A DNA stretch of 64,000 bases from Burkholderiales bacterium 67-32 (GCA_001898625.1 MKUP01000023.1:283910-347909), one strand, 5' to 3'. Shown: positions 11,132 to 20,305, counted from the stretch's first letter. The notes: generated by a model not told the origin, from the sequence alone. Numbers and translations are program-made.

Positions 11132-12321
11132 TTCCGCGTTCTTCACGCAAGACCTCCCACGGCGCACGCCGAGTGCAGCCCGCCGCCGGGCGGTGGGGCC
11201 TCCTGGCCGCGCTCTGCTTCGTGCTGGCCGCCTGCGGCGACAAGCTCGCCACCGAGGCCGCGCCGGCCGAAGTCGTCGATCCCAGCATCGTGGTCGCGAG
11301 CGAAGCCTTGCAGGCCCGCATCAAGATCGCCCCGATCGCGACCGAGCCGTTCAGCGACGTGCTGCGCGTGGCGGGCCGCATCGATTTCGACCGCCAGCGC
11401 ATGGCCCGGATCGGCGCTCCCGTGACGGGGCGGGTCACCGACATCAACACCACACTGGGCGCGGCGGTCAAGCCGGGCGACGTGCTGGCGCGCCTGCACA
11501 GCACCGAGCTGGGCAGCGCGCAGCTGGCCTACCTGAAGGCCAGGGCCCAGTCCGAACTGCAGCAGAACGCCCGCGAGCGGGCGCGGCTGCTGTTCGCCGC
11601 CGACGTGATCGGCAAGGCCGAACTGCAACGGCGCGAGAACGAATACGCGGTGGCCGCGGCCGAGCTGCGCGCCGCCTCCGACCAGTTGAGCGTGCTGGGC
11701 ATGTCGCCGTCGGCGATTGCGCGCATGGGGCAGTCGGGCGAGATCAGTTCCTTCTCGCCGGTGGTGTCCACGCTGCGCGGGTCGGTGGTCGAGCTCAATG
11801 TGTCGCCGGGGCAGGTGGTGCAGCCCGCCGACGCGCTGTTCACGGTGGCCGATCTGTCTCGCGTGTGGGCGGTGGCCGAGGTGCCCGAGCAGCAGGCCGA
11901 CCTGGTGGCGGCGGGCCAGACCGTCGACATCGAGGTGCCGGCGCTGGGCAACCGCAAGATCTCGGGCGAGCTGATCTTCGTCGGCCAGGTGGTCGATCCG
12001 GTCACGCGCACCGTGCCGGTCAGGACGTCCATCGACAACGCCGACGGCCGGCTCAAGCCGGCGATGCTGGCGACCATGCTGATCACCAGCCGTCCGACCG
12101 AACAGCTCGTGATCCCCGCCTCGGCCGTGGTGCGCTTCGAGAACGAGGACCTGGTCTACGTCGAGATCGAGCCGGGCCGTTTTCGCGCGACCCAGGTACA
12201 GATGGGCGTCTCGTACAACGGCAAGCGCGCGGTCGCCTCGGGCCTGAAGGCGGGTGACCGCATCGTTGTCGAAGGGGCCTTCCACCTCAACAACCAGCGC
12301 GCTGGCGTCGATCCGGAGTAA
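11128..12321 (+). CDS. CzcB-like periplasmic adaptor (membrane fusion lipoprotein)
   Basis: This 397-residue protein links the RND pump to the outer-membrane channel. A basic N terminus and hydrophobic stretch end in the lipobox 'VLAAC' with the lipidated cysteine at residue 36, so it is probably anchored to the inner membrane by lipid. Then come a barrel-sandwich/lipoyl region ('GAPVTGRVTDINTTLGAAVKPGDVLARL'), a coiled-coil hairpin (about 130-195), the returning half ('STLRGSVVELNVSPGQVVQPADALFTVADLSRVW') and a beta-barrel ending in 'VAVSGLKAGD'-type sequence ('AVASGLKAGDRIVVEGAFHLN'). It overlaps the upstream gene by 4 bases and is 5 bases from the pump gene. I see no long histidine-rich N-terminal extension. 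Confidence 0.93.
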   Translation: MIPRSSRKTSHGARRVQPAAGRWGLLAALCFVLAACGDKLATEAAPAEVVDPSIVVASEALQARIKIAPIATEPFSDVLRVAGRIDFDRQRMARIGAPVTGRVTDINTTLGAAVKPGDVLARLHSTELGSAQLAYLKARAQSELQQNARERARLLFAADVIGKAELQRRENEYAVAAAELRAASDQLSVLGMSPSAIARMGQSGEISSFSPVVSTLRGSVVELNVSPGQVVQPADALFTVADLSRVWAVAEVPEQQADLVAAGQTVDIEVPALGNRKISGELIFVGQVVDPVTRTVPVRTSIDNADGRLKPAMLATMLITSRPTEQLVIPASAVVRFENEDLVYVEIEPGRFRATQVQMGVSYNGKRAVASGLKAGDRIVVEGAFHLNNQRAGVDPE

Positions 12322-12326
12322 CGATC

Positions 12327-15300
12327 ATGCTCGAGAAAATCGTCCGCGCTGCCCTGCAGCAGCGGCTGATCATCGTCGTGCTGGCGGTGGTGGCCCTCGT
12401 GGCCGGTCTGGACGCCATGCGCAAACTGTCGGTGGATGCCTTCCCGGACGTCACCAACGTCCAGGTCCAGATCGCGACCGACGCTACCGGCCGTTCGCCG
12501 GAGGAAGTCGAACGCTTCGTGACCGTGCCCATCGAGATCGCGATGACCGGCCTGCCCGGATTGCAGGAGATGCGTTCGCTGAACAAGCCGGGGCTGTCGC
12601 TGATCACCCTGGTCTTCACCGACGCGACCGACGTCTATTTCGCGCGCCAGTTGGTGATGGAGCGGCTGATCGAGACCGGCTCGCGCATGCCTACCGGCGT
12701 GACGCCCGTGCTCGGGCCCGTGTCCACGGGGCTGGGCGAGGTCTACCAATACACCCTGGACCGGCCCGATGACGGCGACCGGGAGCTGACGCAGAAGGAG
12801 CTGACGGAACGGCGCATCGTCCAGGACTGGGTGGTGCGCCCGCTGTTGCGGTCCATCCCGCAGGTGGCCGAGATCAATTCGCAGGGCGGCTACGTCAAGC
12901 AGTACCAGGTGCTGGTCAACCCGGACCGCATGAGCCACTACGGCATCACGCTGCATCAGGTCTACGAGGGGCTGGCGCGCAACAACGCCAATTCGGGCGG
13001 GGGCATCCTGCCGCACTACGCCGAGCAGTACCTGATACGCGGCGTGGGCCTGATCGAGAACCTGCAGGACATCGCCAACATCGTGCTGGCCGAATCCAAT
13101 GGTACGCCCGTCTACGTGCGGGACGTGGCCGAGGTCGGCATGGGGCACGAGGTCCGCTACGGCGCCGTGGTCAAGAACGGCGTGACCGAGTCCGTGGGCG
13201 GCATCGTCATGATGATGCGCGGAGGGAACGCCAAGGAAGTAGTCGCGCGCATCAAGCAGCGGGTGGCCGAGATCAACGGCCAGGGGATGCTGCCCGACGG
13301 CTTGCAGATCGTGCCCTACTACGATCGCAGCGAACTGGTCGACGCCGCGCTGTGGACCGTGGCGAAGGTGCTGCTCGAGGGCGTGGCGCTGGTGGTGGTG
13401 ATCCTCTTCCTGTTCCTGGGCGACGTGCGTTCCTCGCTGATCGTCGTGGCGACCCTGATCCTGACGCCGCTCCTGACCTTCTTCGCGATGAACCGGCTGG
13501 GCATCTCGGCCAACCTGATGTCGCTGGGGGGGCTGGCGGTCGCCATCGGCCTGATGGTGGACGGGTCCGTGGTCGTGGTCGAGAACGCTTTCGCTCACCT
13601 GGGGCATGCCAGGCAAAACGGCGAAAGCAAGGTCCGCATCATCCTCAAGGCGGTGGCCGAGGTGGCGACGCCGGTGGTGTTCGGCATCGGCATCATCATC
13701 CTGGTTTTCCTACCGCTGATGACGCTGCAGGGCATGGAAGGCAAGATGTTCGCGCCGCTGGCCTACACCATCGCCATCGCGCTGGCGATCTCGCTGGTGC
13801 TGTCGCTGACGCTGTCGCCGGTGCTGTCCTCCTATCTGCTCAAGGGCGGGGCTGAGCACGACACGCGCATGATCGCCTTCATGAAGCGGCACTACCTCCG
13901 GATGCTCGACTGGGTGCTGCGCAACACGAAGAAGACGGTCGTGATGGCGGTGCTGGCCTTCTGCGCTTCGGTGGCCGTGCTGCCTTTCCTGGGTACTTCC
14001 TTCATCCCGGAGATGAAGGAAGGATCGATCGTGCCGGGCATCAACCGCGTGCCCAACATCTCGCTCGAGGAGTCGATCGATCTGGAGCGCCAGGCCATGA
14101 AGATCATCATGGGCGTGCCCGGCGTGAAATCGGCGATTTCCGGGGTGGGCCGCGGCGAAAGCCCCGCCGATCCGCAGGCGCAGAACGAGTCCACGCCCAT
14201 CGTCAGCCTCAAGCCGCAGGACGAATGGCCGGAAGGTTGGACCCAGGACACCATCGCCGAAGAGATCCGCAAGCGCCTAGAAGTGATTCCCAGCGCGCAG
14301 ATCATCATGGCGCAGCCGATCTCCGACCGGGTCGACGAAATGGTCACCGGCGTGCGCTCGGACGTGGCCGTCAAGGTATTCGGCGAGGATCTGGACCGGC
14401 TGCTGCAGAAGGCCCAGGAGATCGCGCGGGTGGCCGAGACGGTGCAGGGCGCGCGCGACGTTCGGGTGGACCGGGTCAGCGGGCAGCAGTACCTGTCCAT
14501 CAACATCGACCGCCAGGCCATCGCCCGCTACGGGCTGAACGTGTCGGACGTGCACGATGTGATCGAAGTGGCCATCGCCGGCAAGACCGCCACCGAGATC
14601 TACGAGGGCGAGCGCCGGTTCTCGGCGGCCGTGCGCCTGCCCGAGGGGTTCCGCGGCAGCGTGCAGTCCATCCGCCAGATCCTGCTGACTACGCCGCACG
14701 GCGTGCGCGTCCCGCTGGAAAGCCTGGCCGCCATCGAGGTGCGCGACGGGCCGGCGCAGATCAGTCGCGAGGGCGGCAAGCGGCGCGTGGTGGTGGCCAT
14801 CAACGTGCAGGGCCGCGATCTGGGCGGCTTCGTGGCCGAGTTGCAGCAGACGGTGCAGGGCAAGGTGCAGTTGCCGACCGGCTACTACCTGGAATGGGGC
14901 GGTCAGTTCCAGAACATGGAGCGCGCACTGGGCCACCTGTCCATCATCGTGCCCGCCACCGTGGCCGCCATCTTCTTCCTGCTGTTCCTGCTGTTCAACT
15001 CGGTGCGCTACGCGACGCTGATCATCACCGTGCTGCCGTTCGCCTCCATCGGCGGCATCATCGCCCTGTTCGTGACGGGCGAATACCTGTCGGTGCCGGC
15101 GTCGGTGGGCTTCATCGCGCTATGGGGCATCGCCGTGCTGAACGGGGTGGTGATGGTGTCCTACATACGCAAGCTGCGGATGGAGGGCATGCCGCTGGCC
15201 GAGGCGGTGGTGGAAGGGGCGACCATGCGGTTCCGGCCGGTCATGATGACGGCGACCGTGGCGATGCTGGGCCTGGTGCCTTTCCTGTTCGCGACCGGGC

Positions 15301-15428
15301 CCGGGTCCGAAGTGCAGAAGCCGTTGGCGGTGGTGGTGATCGGCGGGCTGATCACGTGCACGGCGTTGACGCTATTGGTGCTGCCGATGCTTTACCGGTG
15401 GTTCGACGAAGAGTCGCCCGAGGCATAG
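12327..15428 (+). CDS. CzcA-like heavy-metal efflux RND transporter
   Basis: This inner-membrane proton/metal antiporter is 1033 residues with the RND layout: helix 1, a large periplasmic loop, helices 2-7, a second loop, and helices 8-12. The opening 'LEKIVRAALQQRLIIV', 'DAFPDVTNVQVQ' and 'GLPGLQEMRSLNKPGLSLITLVF' are HME-RND signatures. In helix 4, CzcA of Cupriavidus uses Asp402, Asp408 and Glu415 for proton relay. Here the matching positions are Ala406, Asp412 and Glu419 ('AIGLMVDGSVVVVEN'), so the first acidic residue is missing. That pattern belongs to HME subgroups other than the classical zinc/cobalt/cadmium pumps, so the metal cannot be named with confidence. A P-II-like gene follows. 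Confidence 0.93.
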   Translation: MLEKIVRAALQQRLIIVVLAVVALVAGLDAMRKLSVDAFPDVTNVQVQIATDATGRSPEEVERFVTVPIEIAMTGLPGLQEMRSLNKPGLSLITLVFTDATDVYFARQLVMERLIETGSRMPTGVTPVLGPVSTGLGEVYQYTLDRPDDGDRELTQKELTERRIVQDWVVRPLLRSIPQVAEINSQGGYVKQYQVLVNPDRMSHYGITLHQVYEGLARNNANSGGGILPHYAEQYLIRGVGLIENLQDIANIVLAESNGTPVYVRDVAEVGMGHEVRYGAVVKNGVTESVGGIVMMMRGGNAKEVVARIKQRVAEINGQGMLPDGLQIVPYYDRSELVDAALWTVAKVLLEGVALVVVILFLFLGDVRSSLIVVATLILTPLLTFFAMNRLGISANLMSLGGLAVAIGLMVDGSVVVVENAFAHLGHARQNGESKVRIILKAVAEVATPVVFGIGIIILVFLPLMTLQGMEGKMFAPLAYTIAIALAISLVLSLTLSPVLSSYLLKGGAEHDTRMIAFMKRHYLRMLDWVLRNTKKTVVMAVLAFCASVAVLPFLGTSFIPEMKEGSIVPGINRVPNISLEESIDLERQAMKIIMGVPGVKSAISGVGRGESPADPQAQNESTPIVSLKPQDEWPEGWTQDTIAEEIRKRLEVIPSAQIIMAQPISDRVDEMVTGVRSDVAVKVFGEDLDRLLQKAQEIARVAETVQGARDVRVDRVSGQQYLSINIDRQAIARYGLNVSDVHDVIEVAIAGKTATEIYEGERRFSAAVRLPEGFRGSVQSIRQILLTTPHGVRVPLESLAAIEVRDGPAQISREGGKRRVVVAINVQGRDLGGFVAELQQTVQGKVQLPTGYYLEWGGQFQNMERALGHLSIIVPATVAAIFFLLFLLFNSVRYATLIITVLPFASIGGIIALFVTGEYLSVPASVGFIALWGIAVLNGVVMVSYIRKLRMEGMPLAEAVVEGATMRFRPVMMTATVAMLGLVPFLFATGPGSEVQKPLAVVVIGGLITCTALTLLVLPMLYRWFDEESPEA

Positions 15429-15449
15429 GCGAACGCAAGGAGAAATCGA

Positions 15450-15773
15450 ATGAAGGAAATCAAGGCGATCATAAGGCCGGTGCGCCTGGACGACGTGCGC
15501 GAGGCGCTGATGCGCACGCCGGGTTTTCCGGGCATGACCGTCACCCACGTGGAAGGGTGCAGCGCGCCGGGACGGCACCAGCCGCAGAACCTCAAGGAAG
15601 AGCTGCTGGATTTCTCGCCCAAGGTGCGCATCGAGATGGTGGCGGCGGATGAACACGCCGACACCTTGTACGAGGCCCTGAAGCAGGCGGCCACGACCGG
15701 CCACATCGGCGACGGGCTGGTCTGGATGAGCGAGGTGACGCGCTGCGACTATCTGTGGCAGCCCGGGGATTGA
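15450..15773 (+). CDS. P-II-like signalling protein linked to metal RND efflux (PII-NG type)
   Basis: This 107-residue protein keeps the GlnB/GlnK core: 'MKEIKAIIRPVRLDDVREAL', 'GMTVTHVEG', 'DFSPKVRIEMV' and 'GHIGDGLVWMSEV'. The T-loop between them is divergent and lacks the uridylylated tyrosine (Tyr51 of GlnB), so it is unlikely to be a nitrogen sensor controlled by GlnD. Its position 21 bases behind the pump gene, with AAGGAGAAATCGA ahead of the ATG, matches a divergent P-II subgroup reported beside CusA/CzcA genes. A cytosolic trimer that senses a nucleotide or metal and modulates the pump is the likely idea, but this is inference. A hairpin with a short T run follows. Confidence 0.88.
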   Translation: MKEIKAIIRPVRLDDVREALMRTPGFPGMTVTHVEGCSAPGRHQPQNLKEELLDFSPKVRIEMVAADEHADTLYEALKQAATTGHIGDGLVWMSEVTRCDYLWQPGD

Positions 15774-15840
15774 TGCCGGGCGTGCCGGCCAGTGCGATTG
15801 TCCGGACAGCTTTTCCGTTGTTTTTCTGAGATATGGCAAT

Positions 15841-15865
15841 ACCGGCCCCCACCAGGGCCGGTTTC
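15841..15865 (+). terminator. Terminator-like hairpin after the metal-efflux operon
   Basis: ACCGGCCC (15841-15848) pairs perfectly with GGGCCGGT (15855-15862) around CCACCA, followed by TTTCC. The T run is short, so termination may be partial, but the position 68 bases after the P-II-like stop fits the operon end. Between here and the next gene (16055) lies only a small hairpin CCATGCC-TGAT-GGCATGG at 15880-15897; I see no gene in the gap. Confidence 0.6.
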
Positions 15866-16054
15866 CATATGTGCGTGGCCCATGCCTGATGGCATGGATA
15901 TTGCACGGTCCGCCTGCCGCCCGGTGCGGAAGGCGACGGCGGTTCATCTGCAAGAAGGAGAGGGGAAGAAAGGCGCGTGGCGTAGTGCAGTCCGCCGCAT
16001 CGGTGCGGTGGCCTGCGATGACTGATGTGTCGCAAAGAAAAAACGGAGACAGAC

Positions 16055-18544
16055 ATGGACAGGTACGGACGAATCCGATGGTCGTCGCTGGCGGCGGCCG
16101 CCTTGTTGCTGGCCGCCTGTGGCGGCGGCGATGGTGACGGTGGCGGAGGCTCGAATCCCCCGCCGGGTCCAGGCACTCAGGTGCCGGGCGTCAAGGAGCA
16201 AGTGGAAATCGTACGGGACCGCCATGGCGTGTCCCATATTTTTGCCCAGAACCAGCGCGACCTGTTCTTCGCCCAGGGCTACAACGCCGCGCGCGACCGC
16301 CTTTGGCAGCTGGATCAGTGGCGGCGGCGGGGCGAAGGCAAGATGGCCGAGCAGTTCGGCGCCCGTTTCGTGCCGGCCGACCGCGCGGCGCGCAAGTTCC
16401 TGTTCCGTGGCGACACCGAAGCGGAATTCGCCAGCTATCACCCGCAAGGCAAGGAAATCCTGACCGCCTTCTCCGACGGCATCAATGCCTACGTCGACGA
16501 GGTCAAGGCCGATCCCGCCAAGCTGCCCATCGAGTTCCGCCTGACCGGCACCGAGCCCGGCCGCTGGTCGCCCACGTCGTCGCTGATACGCATCTACGGC
16601 ATCACCCGCAACGTCAGCACCGAGATCTCGATGGCCCGCCGCATCGCGGCCGTCGGCTTGCCGACCACGCAGGAACTGACCGACCAGCAGCCGCCCAGGA
16701 CCCTGCAAGTGCCTGCGGGACTGGATGTCGGCACCCTGACCACGGCCATTCTGGCCGAGTACCAGCTGGCGCGCGGGGGCATGGCGTTCGAGGCCGGCGA
16801 TTTCCCGCGCAGCCCGCTCTCTCCGGTCGATCGCGAGCGCCTGGCCTCGTCCCTGTCGGCCAGCGGCGGCACGGCCAAGCGCGAGCCCGAGGAACTGCTG
16901 GCCCTGCAGCACGAGAGCAACAACTGGACGGTGTCCGGGGACCGCACCGCCTCCGGCAAGCCAATCCTGGCGGGGGATCCGCACCGCGCGATCAGCATGC
17001 CCTCGCTGCGCTACATGGTCCACCTGCACGCGCCGGGCTGGAACGTGATCGGCGCCGGCGAACCGGCGCTGCCGGGCGTGTCGATGGGGCACAACGAACG
17101 CATCGCGTTCGGCCTGACCATCTTCGCCTACGGCGACGAGGAAGACCTGTACGTCTACGAGACCAATCCCGCCAACCCCGACCAGTACCGCTACAAGGGG
17201 GCATGGGAAACCATGACGAAGGTGGAGGAGAAGGTGCCCGTGCGGGGCCAGGCCGAGCAGGCGGTGACGCTCAAGTTCACGCGCCATGGCCCGGTGGTGT
17301 ACGAGGACGCCGGTGCCAACAAGGCCTACGCCGTGCGCGCCGCCTACCTGGAGTTCCCGGGCACCGCGGCCTACCTGGCCAGCCTGCGCCTGAACCAGGC
17401 GAACAACTGGACCGAGTTCAGCGAAGGCATGGCGCGCCATTTCACGCCGGGCGAGAACATGGTCTACGCCGACGTGGACGGCAACATCGGCTGGTTCGGT
17501 GGTTCGCTGGTGCCGATACGGCCCAACCCGGACTGGTCGGGACTGCTGCCGGTGCCGGGCGACGGACGCTACGAATGGGCGGGCTATCTGTCCGGCTCGC
17601 TGCTGCCGCGCATCCTGAACCCGCGCGAGGGTTATTTCGCCACGGCCAACCAGTACAACGTGCCCGATGACTATGCCTATCGCGACCTGAGCAACACCAT
17701 GGGCTGGGCCGAGCCCTACCGCTACGACCGCATCGTCGAGGTGCTCAAGACTGCCACGCGGCACACCGTGCAGGATTCGGCCAAGCTGCAGATCGACGAG
17801 CTGTCGATTCCGGCGCGCACGCTGGTCCCCATGCTGGCCGGCCTGAACTCCGGCGACGCGGACGTGGCCGATGCCTTGCAGCGCCTGCGCGCCTGGGACT
17901 ACGTGGCCAGCGTCGACTCGGTGGCTGCCACCATCTTCGAAGCCTGGCTGCCCAAGGTCACCGCGCAGGTCACCAGCCTCGTGGTGCCCGCGGCGGGGCG
18001 CTCGCTGTTCGGGACGTTGTCCAAGCCCGTGGTGTTCGCGCGGCTCGCGGCGCCCGACGCGGCGTTCGGCGCGGATCCGGTGGCGGGGCGCAACGCGCTG
18101 CTGCTGGATACGCTGAAGACGGCCATGGGCGACCTGAAGACGCGGCTGGGCGGCGACGTTTCGGCGTGGAAGTGGGGGTCGCTGCACCATATCAAGTTCG
18201 ACCACGAACTGGCGGCCTTCCTGGATGCCGGCACGGCGGGCGACCTGGCCACCCAGCGCTTCCAGGTCGGCGGCACCGGCGACACCGTCCACCGGGCTTC
18301 GTACCGCACGTCGGACTACCGCGTGACCAGCGGCGCGTCCTACCGGCAGATCATCGACGTGGCCGATTGGGACAAGTCGCTCGCGATCAACGTGCCGGGG
18401 CAGTCCGCCGATCCGGCAAGCCCGTACTACGACAACCTCCTGGAGGCCTGGGCCAAGGGCGATTACTTCCCGATGGTCTATACCCGCGGCGCGATCGACG
18501 CCGTGAAGGCCGACTCGTGGACCTTGCGTCCCGTGGCGCGCTGA
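16055..18544 (+). CDS. Penicillin-acylase-family lipoprotein (Ntn hydrolase)
   Basis: This 829-residue enzyme belongs to the family that cleaves side-chain amides of beta-lactams or acyl-homoserine lactones. The start at 16055 has GGAG 7 bases upstream. The N terminus ends in the lipobox 'LLAAC' with Cys22, followed by a Gly/Asp/Pro-rich linker, so it is exported and lipid-anchored. The alpha segment includes 'VEIVRDRHGVSHIFAQNQRDLFFAQGY'. Self-cleavage should expose Ser288 at 'HESNNWTVSGDRT', the catalytic N-terminal serine of the beta chain. 'GVSMGHNERIAFGLT' is also conserved. The substrate is unknown; quorum-signal acylases and cephalosporin acylases share this fold. A small membrane-protein gene follows 11 bases later. 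Confidence 0.93.
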   Translation: MDRYGRIRWSSLAAAALLLAACGGGDGDGGGGSNPPPGPGTQVPGVKEQVEIVRDRHGVSHIFAQNQRDLFFAQGYNAARDRLWQLDQWRRRGEGKMAEQFGARFVPADRAARKFLFRGDTEAEFASYHPQGKEILTAFSDGINAYVDEVKADPAKLPIEFRLTGTEPGRWSPTSSLIRIYGITRNVSTEISMARRIAAVGLPTTQELTDQQPPRTLQVPAGLDVGTLTTAILAEYQLARGGMAFEAGDFPRSPLSPVDRERLASSLSASGGTAKREPEELLALQHESNNWTVSGDRTASGKPILAGDPHRAISMPSLRYMVHLHAPGWNVIGAGEPALPGVSMGHNERIAFGLTIFAYGDEEDLYVYETNPANPDQYRYKGAWETMTKVEEKVPVRGQAEQAVTLKFTRHGPVVYEDAGANKAYAVRAAYLEFPGTAAYLASLRLNQANNWTEFSEGMARHFTPGENMVYADVDGNIGWFGGSLVPIRPNPDWSGLLPVPGDGRYEWAGYLSGSLLPRILNPREGYFATANQYNVPDDYAYRDLSNTMGWAEPYRYDRIVEVLKTATRHTVQDSAKLQIDELSIPARTLVPMLAGLNSGDADVADALQRLRAWDYVASVDSVAATIFEAWLPKVTAQVTSLVVPAAGRSLFGTLSKPVVFARLAAPDAAFGADPVAGRNALLLDTLKTAMGDLKTRLGGDVSAWKWGSLHHIKFDHELAAFLDAGTAGDLATQRFQVGGTGDTVHRASYRTSDYRVTSGASYRQIIDVADWDKSLAINVPGQSADPASPYYDNLLEAWAKGDYFPMVYTRGAIDAVKADSWTLRPVAR

Positions 18545-18555
18545 GGGAGGCGGCG

Positions 18556-18903
18556 ATGCGCAAACCGATCGTGATCGCATCGGTGCTGGTGGTGCTGGCG
18601 GCGGCGCTCGCCGCCGGCCTGGCCGCGGGCAGCCGCGTCACGCTGTTGGTGCTGGACGTGCCGGACCGGCAGGCCACGCTGTTGGTCAAGCGCAGCGCGA
18701 CGCTCGGCATGGGATGGCTGGAATCCGAGGCCACCCTGTGCCGGCGCCAGCAGCCGGGCTCGCCCCTGCACTCGGTGATGCTGACGCCGGAGTTCTGCCC
18801 GCTGGCCCTGGCGGCGGGCCAGGAAACACGCGGGGAGCGCGTCCTGCTGACCCTGCCGTTCCTGGCCTGGTTGCATGGGCTGGCCGGGCGGACGCTGTCC
18901 TAG
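18556..18903 (+). CDS. Small membrane-anchored or exported protein, unknown function
   Basis: This 115-residue protein starts at an ATG with GAGGGAGG just upstream, 11 bases after the acylase stop, so the two are probably one transcript. An N-terminal hydrophobic stretch of about 20 residues ('IVIASVLVVLAAALAAGLAAG') would serve as a membrane anchor or signal peptide. The rest contains two cysteines ('EATLCRRQQPG', 'TPEFCPLALAAGQ'), which could form a disulfide in the periplasm. I do not recognise the family. Its coupling to the acylase gene suggests an accessory role, but nothing in the sequence proves that. Confidence 0.7.
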   Translation: MRKPIVIASVLVVLAAALAAGLAAGSRVTLLVLDVPDRQATLLVKRSATLGMGWLESEATLCRRQQPGSPLHSVMLTPEFCPLALAAGQETRGERVLLTLPFLAWLHGLAGRTLS

Positions 18904-18913
18904 GGCCGGTGGC

Positions 18914-19405
18914 CTACGCCCGTACCCGGTCGTAGGTCACGAAGTCGTAGCCCAGGCCGTCCTCGGGCGGCTGGGGCTCGCGCATGGACTCGCGCCACTG
19001 GCCGGCGGGCAGCGGCGGGAACCACGCATCGCCCGGCACGTCCGCGTGCACTTCGGTCGCGATCAGCATGTCCGCGCGGTCCAGCGCCGCGGCATAGATC
19101 TGCGCGCCGCCGATCACGAACACCTGGGCGGCGTCCCCGGCGGCGGCCAGGGCGTCCTCCAGCGTGTGCACCACCGTCGCGCCCTCGGCCGCATAGGCCG
19201 GGTCCCGGGTGATGACGATGTTCTGGCGGCCCGGCAGCGGCCGGCCCAGCGATTCCCAGGTCTTGCGGCCCATCACGATGGGATGGCCGAGCGTGGTGCG
19301 CTTGAAGTGCGCCAGGTCGCCGCGCAGGCGCCAGGGCAGGGCATTGTCGCGTCCGATGACGCGGTTGCTGGCGTAGGCCACGACAAGGATGAGCTGGGCG
19401 GGCAT
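18914..19405 (-). CDS. folA: Dihydrofolate reductase
   Basis: This enzyme reduces dihydrofolate to tetrahydrofolate with NADPH. The protein is 163 residues from the ATG at 19405; the frame is open upstream but that part is unlike the family. Key features are 'ILVVAYASNRVIGRDNALPWRLRGDLAHFKRTT', including the substrate-binding Asp of 'RGDLAHFK', then 'IVMGRKTWESLGRPLPGRQNIVITRD' and 'VFVIGGAQIYAAAL'. It ends 11 bases from the convergent small gene. thyA, the enzyme that makes dihydrofolate, lies on the same strand about 12 kb away with unrelated genes between. The adjacent 188-base gap to the next gene holds divergent start signals only. Confidence 0.97.
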   Translation of the reverse strand: MPAQLILVVAYASNRVIGRDNALPWRLRGDLAHFKRTTLGHPIVMGRKTWESLGRPLPGRQNIVITRDPAYAAEGATVVHTLEDALAAAGDAAQVFVIGGAQIYAAALDRADMLIATEVHADVPGDAWFPPLPAGQWRESMREPQPPEDGLGYDFVTYDRVRA

Positions 19406-19593
19406 GGCGGGGAAGAATCCGGGGTATCCAGCCCGCAATCTAGCATGAACGCCCGAGGTCTCCATTGGCTCGCTGGTTGAGACGGATGGCTGCCAGGCCG
19501 CGGGATTTCTGATACAACGCAAGGCTGTGGGTCCGGTTCGCGCCGCGGCCGGGCCGCAACGACGACCATCCATCACCAATCGACAAGGGAATC

Positions 19594-20262
19594 ATGGGAA
19601 CGCAGATCGAATTGACCGCCTCAGACGGTGCCACCATTTCCGCCTATCGCGCCGACCCCGCCGGCAAGCCGCGCGGCGGCCTGATCGTGTGCCAGGAAAT
19701 CTTCGGCGTCAACGTCCATGTCCGCGGCGTGTGCGACCGCTATGCCCAGGAAGGCTACCTGGCCATCGCCCCCGCGTTCTTCGACCGTGTCCAGCCGGGC
19801 GTGGAGCTGGGCTATGAGCCCGACGACATCGCCAAGGGCCGCGAACTGATGCAGAAGATTTCCATCGACAACGCCCTGAAAGACGTGGCCGCGGCCCTGG
19901 CCGTCGCCAGCGAGGCGGGCAAGGTCGGCATCGTCGGCTACTGCTGGGGCGGTACCGTGGCATGGGCCGCCGCCGCCCGCCTGGATGGCCTGTCGGCCGC
20001 CATTCCCTACTATGGCGGCGGCATCGCCGGCATGGCCGACAAGAAGCCCCGCATCCCGACCATGGCGCATTTCGGCGAGAAGGACCACGCCATTCCGATG
20101 ACCGACGTCGAGAAGATCCGCGCCGCCCAGCCCGACGTGATCGTCCACACCTATGCGGCCGGCCACGGCTTCAATTGCGAGATGCGGGGTTCGTACGACA
20201 AGCCCAGCGCCGACCTGGCGCTGTCGCGCTCGCTGGAGTTCCTGCGCCAGCACGTGGGCTGA
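19594..20262 (+). CDS. Dienelactone hydrolase family protein
   Basis: This alpha/beta hydrolase is 222 residues. The catalytic triad of dienelactone hydrolase is in place: Cys117 in 'GIVGYCWGG', Asp164 in 'FGEKDHAIP' and His191 in 'AAGHGFNCE'. The supporting Glu35 in 'VCQEIFGVN' is present too, as in ClcD/TcbE. The ATG at 19594 is preceded by AAGGGA. Chlorocatechol-pathway members open 4-carboxymethylenebutenolide, but most chromosomal copies act on unknown esters or lactones. The gene stands between folA and a convergent LysR gene, with no chlorocatechol genes nearby, so a housekeeping or generalist hydrolase is more likely than a role in chlorinated aromatics. Confidence 0.93.
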   Translation: MGTQIELTASDGATISAYRADPAGKPRGGLIVCQEIFGVNVHVRGVCDRYAQEGYLAIAPAFFDRVQPGVELGYEPDDIAKGRELMQKISIDNALKDVAAALAVASEAGKVGIVGYCWGGTVAWAAAARLDGLSAAIPYYGGGIAGMADKKPRIPTMAHFGEKDHAIPMTDVEKIRAAQPDVIVHTYAAGHGFNCEMRGSYDKPSADLALSRSLEFLRQHVG

Positions 20263-20305
20263 CGCGCGTACGCCCGTTCGGCCGCAGGCCCCAGGGGAAC
20301 AGACC

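Noticed and set aside
15944..18580. A long minus-strand open frame of 878 residues across the penicillin-acylase gene
   Set aside because: It has a His/Gln/Arg-rich composition typical of the antisense of a GC-rich gene, and the plus-strand frame has clear family motifs, a lipobox and a ribosome site.
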